Below are positions 8,986-16,930 of a DNA stretch of 64,000 bases, piece after piece. Each line of letters begins with the position of its first letter. Position 1 is the stretch's first letter. Position numbers and translations under genes: made by a program. This stretch comes from Mesorhizobium sp. CA14 (GTDB lineage Bacteria > Pseudomonadota > Alphaproteobacteria > Rhizobiales > Rhizobiaceae): positions 1 to 64,000 of the forward strand of contig NZ_JAIUHR010000015.1 of the NCBI RefSeq assembly GCF_020165195.1, written 5' to 3'. Under the pieces are notes generated by a model that saw only the letters and a list, made by a program, of their open reading frames with translations, had not been told where the DNA came from and did not search any database.

Positions 8986-9601
8986 TAAATACGCCGTTAT
9001 CAGGCATATCGAGCGCCTCCAACCCAGCTCCCCGCAAGGCTCGTTTGACGCTGGTGCGCGGAAAAGGCCGCCCGACCTTGGGATAGGCTTCCGCGTACGC
9101 TTTGGCTGTTTCGACATCTTCGCGCGCGAGTGATGGATACTCCTCGAGTACCTGTTCGACCGATGCCCCTCCATCAAGTAGTGCGGAAATCCTATAGACT
9201 TCGACCTGTTTGCCTTTCAGTAACGGCTCGCCATCGGCCCGGAAGTCAACCGCTCCGGCCAATGCAGCGAGATCGGAAGTACGCTGCTTAACCTCTCGAA
9301 CTAGGTCGCGAACGGACACGCGGAATCTGCCAAATCGCACTTCGTCGCGCAGTTCGAACGGTGTTTGCTGGAGCGCCTCATAAAACTCGCCGCGTGCCTT
9401 GGGCGTGAGTTCATCACGTAAAGCGCGCACGGCATAAAGATAAAAGAGATCGCGCCATTCGATTGTACGCACAGAACCGCTGGCGCCTGGCACCAGTATT
9501 GGGCGAACGGGCCCAACATCAAGAGATTTCTTTATCGAACGCACTGGTTCGCGCAGGATAAACGCTGCTTCGGCGGCGGTGAACTGCGAGATTTGAGCCA
9601 T
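8969..9601 (-). CDS. DUF433-domain antitoxin partner of the PIN toxin
   Basis: 210 residues. The N-terminal part (about 1-60, FTAAEAAFILREPVRSIKK) resembles a MerR/HTH-like DNA-binding region. The C-terminal part (about 125-195) is a DUF433 domain, with RISALLDGGASVEQVLEEYP and AYAEAYPKVGRP. DUF433 proteins are frequently found directly before PIN toxins, and here the gene overlaps the toxin by 17 bp. A palindrome at 9617-9636, just upstream of its start, is a likely autoregulatory operator. Confidence 0.85.
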   Translation of the reverse strand: MAQISQFTAAEAAFILREPVRSIKKSLDVGPVRPILVPGASGSVRTIEWRDLFYLYAVRALRDELTPKARGEFYEALQQTPFELRDEVRFGRFRVSVRDLVREVKQRTSDLAALAGAVDFRADGEPLLKGKQVEVYRISALLDGGASVEQVLEEYPSLAREDVETAKAYAEAYPKVGRPFPRTSVKRALRGAGLEALDMPDNGVFNEISS

Positions 9602-9616
9602 CTTGATCCCCTAACA

Positions 9617-9636
9617 TGACCCCAAAGATAGGGTCA
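9617..9636. promoter_or_regulatory. Palindromic operator of the toxin-antitoxin operon
   Basis: Perfect inverted repeat TGACCC-CAAAGATA-GGGTCA located 16-35 bp upstream of the antitoxin start. The position fits autorepression by the DUF433 protein or the toxin-antitoxin complex. The rest of the gap to the HNH gene (9637-9803) shows no gene. Confidence 0.55.
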
Positions 9637-9803
9637 CATTGGTAAGCCGTCAAGGATGACCTGCCGACGCGCTGATCGTCGAAGCGTATTGCCGGTTTTC
9701 AGTAGCGGATCCTCCGGCCGCCACACATCTCCAATGTTAGGCTGGTGAGAAATTGCTCCCCTAAGACCCAGCTATAGGTCGCCGTGCCCAATCGGGACGC
9801 ACG

Positions 9804-10559
9804 TTATGGCAAGGCCCTCGCCCGCTCACGATGACGGGCAAGCCGCCGGCGATGCTCGTCAGTCAGCGAAATCGGTGAATTCCAGCGGAGCTCGCCCCGC
9901 GCCTGCTCGCTGAGACTCGGCGAGAACTCGGGCCTGCCCTGGTCGTCGAAGGATACCAGCGCGCGGTCGAATGCGGCGTCCCACAAGGCCGAGAGGAGGA
10001 GCCCGTTATGCACGTCGAGCCTTTCCGCGTCGGTCCCGCATTCCGCCCAGGGGATGATGTGAGAGGCACGAAGTAGGGCTACGTCGGCGATGCCGGTAAG
10101 CGGACAGCGGCCCTGCCAGTAGTCCATCAGACGGGCCCGGAAAATGTCCTGGCCGATCCGCTGTACGACAAGACGCTCAGTCTCGGTAGTCCGCGGCAGA
10201 TTGGCGACGCGGGTTTCAAATTCGCGTAGCGGCGCGTCAGGGAGGCTGATGCCAAGCGCGTAGACTCGATCGAGCGCAGTGTAGAGTTCGCGCAAAGTCG
10301 CGAAAGCGTAACGGGCTTTGCCGGGGCCTTGCACATCAGCCGAGGTCAGTTCGAGCTCAGCGACTACGCCAGCATGGTCTACAGCGAGAAACCATCGCCC
10401 GTTGGCGCTCTCCGCGGCCAGATAGATGACGCCGTGGGCCGTAGTGGACGCAAATGCTCGCCATCCTGCTTCCTCGCCCAGAACACGACGAAAGCCGTTC
10501 TGCGAGGCGGCCTTCTCGCATTCCTCGCGGACCACAAAGGACTGGGGCGTCTCAATCAT
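9804..10559 (-). CDS. HNH endonuclease, last gene of the helicase/methylase defence operon
   Basis: 251 residues. The C-terminal half (about 140-250) is an HNH_2-type nuclease: RCPLTG (151-156), ASHIIPW with His167, then LDVHNGLLLSALWDAAFD (about 181-198), the usual His-Asn spacing. Two zinc-type cysteines are not seen. The N-terminal 130 residues are unassigned and could be the targeting part. It starts 7 bp after the zinc-hook ATPase gene, so co-translation with the four upstream genes is likely. In this operon it would be the DNA-cutting effector in place of the phospholipase-D protein DrmC of DISARM. Confidence 0.85.
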   Translation of the reverse strand: MIETPQSFVVREECEKAASQNGFRRVLGEEAGWRAFASTTAHGVIYLAAESANGRWFLAVDHAGVVAELELTSADVQGPGKARYAFATLRELYTALDRVYALGISLPDAPLREFETRVANLPRTTETERLVVQRIGQDIFRARLMDYWQGRCPLTGIADVALLRASHIIPWAECGTDAERLDVHNGLLLSALWDAAFDRALVSFDDQGRPEFSPSLSEQARGELRWNSPISLTDEHRRRLARHRERARALP

Positions 10560-10566
10560 CGCCCAC

Positions 10567-12546
10567 CTACAGATCGCGCGCCATCAGACGTTCCGGCCCA
10601 GGCGCTCCCTTCAGGGTCAGTCTCAGGCAAGGATCGCAGCGGAGGTCATCGGGGGGACGAGTGGTGGTCGTCACGATGTACTGAAAAGCCGTTGTTCCTG
10701 TCATCTCCTCAAGTTCGCGCATCAGGCGGAACAGCTCGTCATAGATGCTCAGGCCGAGATCGGCCTCACGGGGGCTGTCGTGGACGAGGAATGCGGGCAG
10801 GCGCGTCGCGCCCTCAATGCTCAAACAGAGGCAGGCGAGGTCGAAAGCCAATACCTTCAGGGACTCGATGGCGGCTGTACGGCGATCACCATCGATATCG
10901 ACGGTCAATTGCAGCCTATCGCCGCTCAGCGTCACGGCTCCCTTCGCATTCTCGTTGACCAGGCGACGAATGATAGCTGAGAATTTCTCCGTTATTCGAC
11001 CGAAGGTCAGGCCCTGCTTATCGCGAAAGGCCGCAAGCCGCTCCCGTTCCTTAGTCAATCTGTCCTCAAGGTTGCGCAACCGCTTTTGCACCTCATCTCG
11101 CTCGGTCGATAGCTCGGAAAAGCGCTCGACCCCTTCCCTGAGTCGTGTCGCGGCCTGCCAGGCCGACGCACGCGTGTCGCGCGCGCTTTCGATTGCTTTA
11201 ACGCGCTTCTCGGCCTGCTCGACCCGCTGGCGCGCGATAGCGGCGGCAGGCTGAAGGGCCTTCAGCCTGGCTTCCAAACCATCGATCTTTTGGTTCTGAT
11301 CGCCAATCTCCTGACGCTTCGCGGCGAGCCTGGCTCTGCATTCCGTCTCATTGTGCAGCTTGTGGGACAAACCGCATTCCTCCGCGAGCGCCTTGTCAAT
11401 CGGCACCTCACAGATCGGGCACACCTGACTGGCCGCATTCTCCGCCGCCGCTGACAGACTCGGAATTTCGCTGGAGAGCAGAGTCAGGACGTGCTTCTCC
11501 GCCGGTATCTGCGCCTCCAGGCGGATGCGCTCTTCGTCGGTGCGCCACAGTTCTTCGCGGGCTTCCTGCGATCCCTTTCGGGCTTGCCCAAGTTCCGCGG
11601 TGTCGCCTATCGGAAGCTGAGCGGCCGCTGCGAGCCGCTCATCGGCTGCCTTGCGAAACAGCTCCAGCAGCAAGGGCATCTCCGGCACGGTTTGTCCGGC
11701 AAAGCCAAGTTGATCAATCAATCGATCGTGACGTCTGCCGCGATCCCAATCGAGGTACGACGCTTCCCGCTCCGTCGTGGCGACTTCGGTTCGCAGCGCT
11801 TCCTCCTGCCGCCGCGTTTGCTGCTCCTCTTCGGTGATCGCCAGAAGGAATGCCCGAAGCGCTTCACGCCGAGGCCCGGTTTCACGCCCGCTTGCCGGGA
11901 GCGGTGCATCGGAGCCGGATGCCGGCGAACGCCAGTCGAGAACGTCGTCGAAGCGGCATTCCTGATCGCGGGTAAGCCAGGCGAGAGCGATCGGCCATGC
12001 CTTTTGGTCCGGCTGGAGGCGAGCCAGCGCCGCAACGCCAGGCGTCACGATGGCCTCCTCGATGGCCTCGACCAGCGGGTCGATGCTTGTCGTCGCGCCA
12101 TCGCCAGCGGCGATCTCATCAAGGTTGCCGTCGGCGATCGCCACATGCCGGCGCCGGATGCCCAGTGGCCGCACGACAGCCCAGCACACGTTGTCAAGCA
12201 CCACCTCCGCGCCGACGATGCCATTGGGAAAGGCGAGCGCGATGCGTTCCCGTTGGGTTTCGTCGGCGAAACGCTGCTCGCCGAGGCAGTAGCGCAGCAG
12301 GCGGCAAAAAAGGGTTTTGCCGCTTCCGTGACCTATGGCGCGCACGCCGCCAGCGCTGATGTCATCGAAGCCGTCTGGAGACCAGACGATGTTGAGTCCC
12401 TGGCGAAGCTCGACGTCGCGGATCTTCTGCCCCCCTGGCGCTTCCCAAATCGCCAGACGGCGCACCCAGAGGCGTGGCCCATTCAGGCCTGCCGGGACGG
12501 TTAGGCTGAGCTTCGGGGGAGCGAAGATCTCATGCTGCTGAGGCAT
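10567..12546 (-). CDS. Rad50/SMC-like ATPase with a zinc-hook motif
   Basis: 659 residues. Walker A is split from Walker B as in SMC/Rad50 proteins: IGHGSGKT (71-78) near the N-terminus and PAFLVHDSPREAD (about 580-592) near the C-terminus. Between them is a coiled coil interrupted by VCPICEVP (about 374), a Rad50-like CxxC hook. Such ATPases tether DNA ends and feed nuclease partners, and an HNH nuclease gene follows 7 bp downstream. The start is placed at ATG 12546, overlapping the end of the methylase gene by 17 bp; an in-frame start at 12594 is possible. It is shorter than true Rad50 or SbcC, so it is probably a defence-specific relative. Confidence 0.8.
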   Translation of the reverse strand: MPQQHEIFAPPKLSLTVPAGLNGPRLWVRRLAIWEAPGGQKIRDVELRQGLNIVWSPDGFDDISAGGVRAIGHGSGKTLFCRLLRYCLGEQRFADETQRERIALAFPNGIVGAEVVLDNVCWAVVRPLGIRRRHVAIADGNLDEIAAGDGATTSIDPLVEAIEEAIVTPGVAALARLQPDQKAWPIALAWLTRDQECRFDDVLDWRSPASGSDAPLPASGRETGPRREALRAFLLAITEEEQQTRRQEEALRTEVATTEREASYLDWDRGRRHDRLIDQLGFAGQTVPEMPLLLELFRKAADERLAAAAQLPIGDTAELGQARKGSQEAREELWRTDEERIRLEAQIPAEKHVLTLLSSEIPSLSAAAENAASQVCPICEVPIDKALAEECGLSHKLHNETECRARLAAKRQEIGDQNQKIDGLEARLKALQPAAAIARQRVEQAEKRVKAIESARDTRASAWQAATRLREGVERFSELSTERDEVQKRLRNLEDRLTKERERLAAFRDKQGLTFGRITEKFSAIIRRLVNENAKGAVTLSGDRLQLTVDIDGDRRTAAIESLKVLAFDLACLCLSIEGATRLPAFLVHDSPREADLGLSIYDELFRLMRELEEMTGTTAFQYIVTTTTRPPDDLRCDPCLRLTLKGAPGPERLMARDL

Positions 12547-15500
12547 GCGCGATCCAATCCCGAACCTCGTCCGGCATTGATGTGACGGTCGCATTCAGGT
12601 CGAGCGCAGCCAGTGCTTCCAGTACGAATCCTGCCCGGCCGTCCGGCCAACCGGCGGTGTCGAAGGCATCAAGGCCAGGCCCTGGCACCCATGTTCCCGC
12701 CGATAGGTTTTCAATCAGGCGCCCATTGCCGCGATGGTTGGAGACGGCGGCACCCCAGCCTTGATTGGTGCGCGCTGCGAAGCCGACCACATTGCCGGTG
12801 CGTGGATGTGACTCCTGCCCGACCAGGCGCCGCCACTCCCTTGCCCGTGCTTCCGGGAGCAATGGCGTCAGAAGGTGCGGTTCCAGCATCATTGCAGCGG
12901 CGAGACGGATGGTCCGGCTCGATGTCGGCCCGTCGATCGCCTTCAGGATCGCAGTCAGGGCAGCGCCGGCATCATTCGGCTGCTGCGCTGCGCGCATCCA
13001 GGCTTCGTCGGGGAAAGTAACGAGAGCCGGCTGTTGGACGGTTGGCACTGCAGCCGCGATCTGGCCCGCACCCAGTCCCAGATTAACGAATGTCCCGTCG
13101 GCCTCCATCCGGTCCCAAGCTTCGAGCACAAGGCGGCGGGTGCGGTATTCGCCGAAATGGCGCACTTCCTTCTCCTTGAGCACACGGAAAGTCTCGGACG
13201 GGTAGTCCGGCCCTTTCACATCAGCGGGATCAAGGATGTAGCGCAGTTCGTCGCGATCGAGCCGATAGGCGCGGGCGTAGAAGGCGTCGAGTTCCGCGCG
13301 AAGGCCCGCGCGGCGATCTTCTTCCCAGACGAAAGGTCGGCCTTCATAGCCCAAATCCCGGGCGAAGGGAGCCAGTGCGTCGGAAGTGAAGGTGAGCTCA
13401 AGCACACGCGGCGTGATAAAATCACTTGTATCTGAATCGAAGAAGCTTGGTGCAAGAAATGGGAATTGATCAACCATAAATGTGTTAACATTCATGGCAG
13501 GTACCTTTTGACGAACCGCATAGTCGAAAACAAGAGAGTTGGCGTTCGATATCATGCAAGCAATCTTATCTATCGCATGATCTCCAATCGTCAGAACTGT
13601 TGCGCTATTTCCAACGCCAGATCGAGGGATGATGGAAGAAACATACGTTCTCTCGTTGCGCGAGTCCGAAACGTTTCGGTAAACGTATAGCCAATCACGA
13701 TTCCAGTTCCGGTTTTTCAGCCGCTCGCTAACCTCTTGTCTGTCTACGTAGAAGCGCGGAGACGGCTCGAACAAATTGTTCTTTTTCGAATGATCAGTCG
13801 AATCCTCATTCGATTCAGCAGCGCTTGCCCAGCGATGGTCAAAATGCCAAATCATCTTCGCCTCGTACAATGGAAGCGCTTCTTTGCAGGGTTCGGAAGA
13901 GAAAAGCCCACTGTCTAACGTCATATCGAACATTCTCAGATAGCTTGCCTCCCATGGGTTTTCGCTCGTCGACCTAATCACAAGCGGGCGGCCAACTTCA
14001 TAAATTTTCCGCAGCAACACCAGATCATGACGCGCCCTGAGCACTGGTAGAGTCTTGGTGTTTGGATTAAATATCTCGATATCCGAGGCGCTCAACACCA
14101 ACTCCTTCTCAGGATTATGGATGTCATCTACTGAGAGCGCGAAAAAGCACAGCGAAATTTCATCCGTCGGCTGACGTGATACACAGAGTATTGCAAATTT
14201 ATGCTTTGTGTGTAGGCCTCGAAAGAATCCGCCCCTATTTTCGAAATCGAAGAACGCCTTTACCAAGCCATTCTCGCTCAAATCGCCGAAAAATTCAGAC
14301 GTGGCACTCTCTGTGGCGATCCCGCTTGGAACAATCATGCCTAAAAGGCCGCGCCGACTCAGAGCTCGGAAAGCGAATTCTGTGAAGAGGGCGTATGTAT
14401 TCAAATCTCCCCGCCCAGAGAGCGGATATCTATCCGCCTCTCTGAAAAACATAATAGATGCCTCCGAGGTTCTCTTTGCAAAAATATAGTCATTGTACAA
14501 ACTGCGCTCTGGTGAACCCACCGGCGCCTGCACAAGGGCGGCAATTAAAGCTTTGCGCTTAGCGGCGGTCGGAGCACCTGCTATTTCTGTGCTTCGGCTG
14601 GCGAAGAATTCAATGTCTTGCAGCTTTGCGCGTTCCCAGGGCGGGTTCCCCAGCACCGCATCGAACCCTCCCCTTAGAACGACGTTCGGGAACTCCAGTG
14701 GCCAGTGGAAGGCACGCGCTTCGCGAGCAGTATCAGCCGCTGCACCAGCCAGTGGTCCGAAGGGTTGCGTGCCTCGCAACCATTCCCAAAGAGTGCCCGA
14801 TGTCGGGACCATCTCCGCCCCTCGGCGCGGCATTCCGTCTGGTCCTGCATGGGGGCCGCCTCTCTGCTTTGGAAGGAGAAAGGCCGAAACGTAGAGGTCG
14901 CAGGCAGCCTCGAGTTCCCACGCCGCCGCCCCTTTTGCGGTTAGTGACTGCAGTCGGCTGGCTTTGGCCTCAATTCCTTCGACGGTGTCCTCTGGCATCG
15001 CGCGCAGCGCTTCGAAATCGTTCAGCAGGTCGCGGGCACGGTTGAAGCCGAAGCCCTCTGCAACTCGGGCTTTTTCCGCTTGTTCACGCTTGTTCTTTTG
15101 CCCGTAGTGTTTCGCTACTTCCTTGTCGTCGCCGGTAAGCGGCTTGTAGGCAGCGTCCGGAATACCCGCATCCAGCACCTTCAGGTCGAACACGCCAAGC
15201 AGCGCGTCACCGCAACGAATCTGCGCGTCAAAGAAGCCGAGTGGCAAGCCGGGGTCCACCGTCTCGATCCACAGCGCGACCTTGGTCAGTTCCACTGCCA
15301 TCGGGTTACGATCAACGCCGTGGATGCAGTTGCGCGCTACATCGCGCAGGGCGTGCCGGAAGTCCGCGAGAGATGGGGTGCCCTCCGCGCGGATACGCGC
15401 GACACGCGTTGCGATACGGCGCGCCGCCGCCAGGAGGAAGTGACCCGAGCCGCACGCTGGATCGATGACGGAAAGCTTCAGCAGCGCGGCGGCCGGATCC

Positions 15501-16927
15501 GCAGCCTCCGTCTCGGTCTTGTCCAGCACGGGATCAAGCGCAGTGTCCAGCAGCGCCTGAACCAGACTGTCCGGCGTGTAGTAGGAGCCGGTTGTCTTGC
15601 GCTGATTTCCCTTCTGCTCAGCGGCTTCCGAGGCAAAGTGCAGCGTCTTCCCGTCTTCGCCGAGTTGCGGTTGCAGCTCCAGCAGCGATTCATAGACCGA
15701 GCCCAGTTCCTCGGTTTCCATCGCCCGCCAATTTACCGGCACTACGCCGGACTTGTCTGAAAGCCAGGAAAGCCGGTAGAGCGCCTCCATGAAAGCGCGG
15801 TTGCGCAGCCGCACCGTTTCCAGATGTGGCAGCATATCGGCAGCGAACAAGCCGCCCAGCGCCGGCAATCCCAGCGCTGGCTGGCCGTGAGCCAGGGCGC
15901 GGAAAACGATCTTGATGGCCTCGAAACGGTCGTGGTGCTTGTCCCACGAGGCCGCTCGGATGCATTGCGCGCGCAACGCCGCGAGGCTGTAGCCTTCGAC
16001 GTAGAGCTTACGCGCTTCCGGTTTGGCGATGTCCGGGTGGAGCAGATTCCGGTCTTCGGCCACCATGAGGAAGATAAGGCGATAGACGAGGCGCAGAAGC
16101 TCGTTGAACCATTCGGTCAGGTTGACCTCACCGGAACGCAGCCGGGCCGCGAGATCAGGGTTGGCTTCCAGGAAACCTGAACCGAGAACTTTCAGCGCCA
16201 CTTCGACCTGGCTGGCCAGCCGGTCGCGCGCCGCCTCGCCCTCACGCGCTCCGGCGTCGCGCCAGCGCTCCAGCACACAATCCGTCGCTGGCGTGCCAGC
16301 GGCGCCGAAACGGGTCCGATGGATCAGCGACCAAAGGACCGCGAAGGAGGCCGCGTCCTCGTTGGTGAAGATCGCTGCAAGGTCAGCTTCGATATAGGCG
16401 GGGCGCGTCAATGACGCGTTGTCCCGCATCAGGCGGATGACCGCGCCGTTTGTCACCAAGCCCCAAAGTGCGGCGTCACTGTCGTTGAGATAATCCTGAA
16501 GCGCAAAGGCTGGCGACCGCGAACGATCCGTCGAGAGCGTCGGGCTGCGCCGGTCGAGCTTCTCTTCGGCCGGCGGCACCACAACGACGGGCACGCGCCC
16601 GCCGGCCAGGAATGCGACAGCGCCATCGGCCGGGGCGAGATCGTCGAAGCCGAAGGTTTCGGCCAGGAAGGCGCGCGCGAACCGCCGCGTCGCCTCGGCC
16701 GAAGGGTTGTGTAGCTTCGCGAAAGCATCGAAGTGGGACTGGCCAACACGGAAGGCAGTCGAAATTTCCTCGCGGATCGTCAGCCCCTTGCGGATACGGT
16801 AGTCCGCTTCGGTCTGCTCGGGGGCCTGCCGGCGATCGATGCCGGCGATCATGGCTGGCGCGATCAGGTTTCCCTCGAGCGTGAGCGACGGCCAGGCCGA
16901 CATATCGGTGACGGGCTTGCGCGCCAT
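12530..16927 (-). CDS. Large N6-adenine DNA methyltransferase (DrmMI/Eco57I-like)
   Basis: 1465 residues. The methylase core has SAM motif I SVIDPACGSGHFLLAAARR (about residue 486) and catalytic motif IV LGNPPWERAKL (about 757), the NPPW form of amino-methylases that modify adenine. Flanking sequence is long, and the C-terminal portion after about 1000 probably holds target recognition. No convincing PD-(D/E)xK nuclease motif was seen at the N-terminus, so I treat it as a modification enzyme rather than a one-protein type IIG system. It begins 3 bp after the SNF2 helicase gene. A large adenine methylase next to a SNF2 helicase is the gene pair that defines class 1 DISARM. It probably marks self DNA. 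Confidence 0.8.
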   Translation of the reverse strand: MARKPVTDMSAWPSLTLEGNLIAPAMIAGIDRRQAPEQTEADYRIRKGLTIREEISTAFRVGQSHFDAFAKLHNPSAEATRRFARAFLAETFGFDDLAPADGAVAFLAGGRVPVVVVPPAEEKLDRRSPTLSTDRSRSPAFALQDYLNDSDAALWGLVTNGAVIRLMRDNASLTRPAYIEADLAAIFTNEDAASFAVLWSLIHRTRFGAAGTPATDCVLERWRDAGAREGEAARDRLASQVEVALKVLGSGFLEANPDLAARLRSGEVNLTEWFNELLRLVYRLIFLMVAEDRNLLHPDIAKPEARKLYVEGYSLAALRAQCIRAASWDKHHDRFEAIKIVFRALAHGQPALGLPALGGLFAADMLPHLETVRLRNRAFMEALYRLSWLSDKSGVVPVNWRAMETEELGSVYESLLELQPQLGEDGKTLHFASEAAEQKGNQRKTTGSYYTPDSLVQALLDTALDPVLDKTETEAADPAAALLKLSVIDPACGSGHFLLAAARRIATRVARIRAEGTPSLADFRHALRDVARNCIHGVDRNPMAVELTKVALWIETVDPGLPLGFFDAQIRCGDALLGVFDLKVLDAGIPDAAYKPLTGDDKEVAKHYGQKNKREQAEKARVAEGFGFNRARDLLNDFEALRAMPEDTVEGIEAKASRLQSLTAKGAAAWELEAACDLYVSAFLLPKQRGGPHAGPDGMPRRGAEMVPTSGTLWEWLRGTQPFGPLAGAAADTAREARAFHWPLEFPNVVLRGGFDAVLGNPPWERAKLQDIEFFASRSTEIAGAPTAAKRKALIAALVQAPVGSPERSLYNDYIFAKRTSEASIMFFREADRYPLSGRGDLNTYALFTEFAFRALSRRGLLGMIVPSGIATESATSEFFGDLSENGLVKAFFDFENRGGFFRGLHTKHKFAILCVSRQPTDEISLCFFALSVDDIHNPEKELVLSASDIEIFNPNTKTLPVLRARHDLVLLRKIYEVGRPLVIRSTSENPWEASYLRMFDMTLDSGLFSSEPCKEALPLYEAKMIWHFDHRWASAAESNEDSTDHSKKNNLFEPSPRFYVDRQEVSERLKNRNWNRDWLYVYRNVSDSRNERTYVSSIIPRSGVGNSATVLTIGDHAIDKIACMISNANSLVFDYAVRQKVPAMNVNTFMVDQFPFLAPSFFDSDTSDFITPRVLELTFTSDALAPFARDLGYEGRPFVWEEDRRAGLRAELDAFYARAYRLDRDELRYILDPADVKGPDYPSETFRVLKEKEVRHFGEYRTRRLVLEAWDRMEADGTFVNLGLGAGQIAAAVPTVQQPALVTFPDEAWMRAAQQPNDAGAALTAILKAIDGPTSSRTIRLAAAMMLEPHLLTPLLPEARAREWRRLVGQESHPRTGNVVGFAARTNQGWGAAVSNHRGNGRLIENLSAGTWVPGPGLDAFDTAGWPDGRAGFVLEALAALDLNATVTSMPDEVRDWIAHASAA

Positions 16928-16930
16928 AGC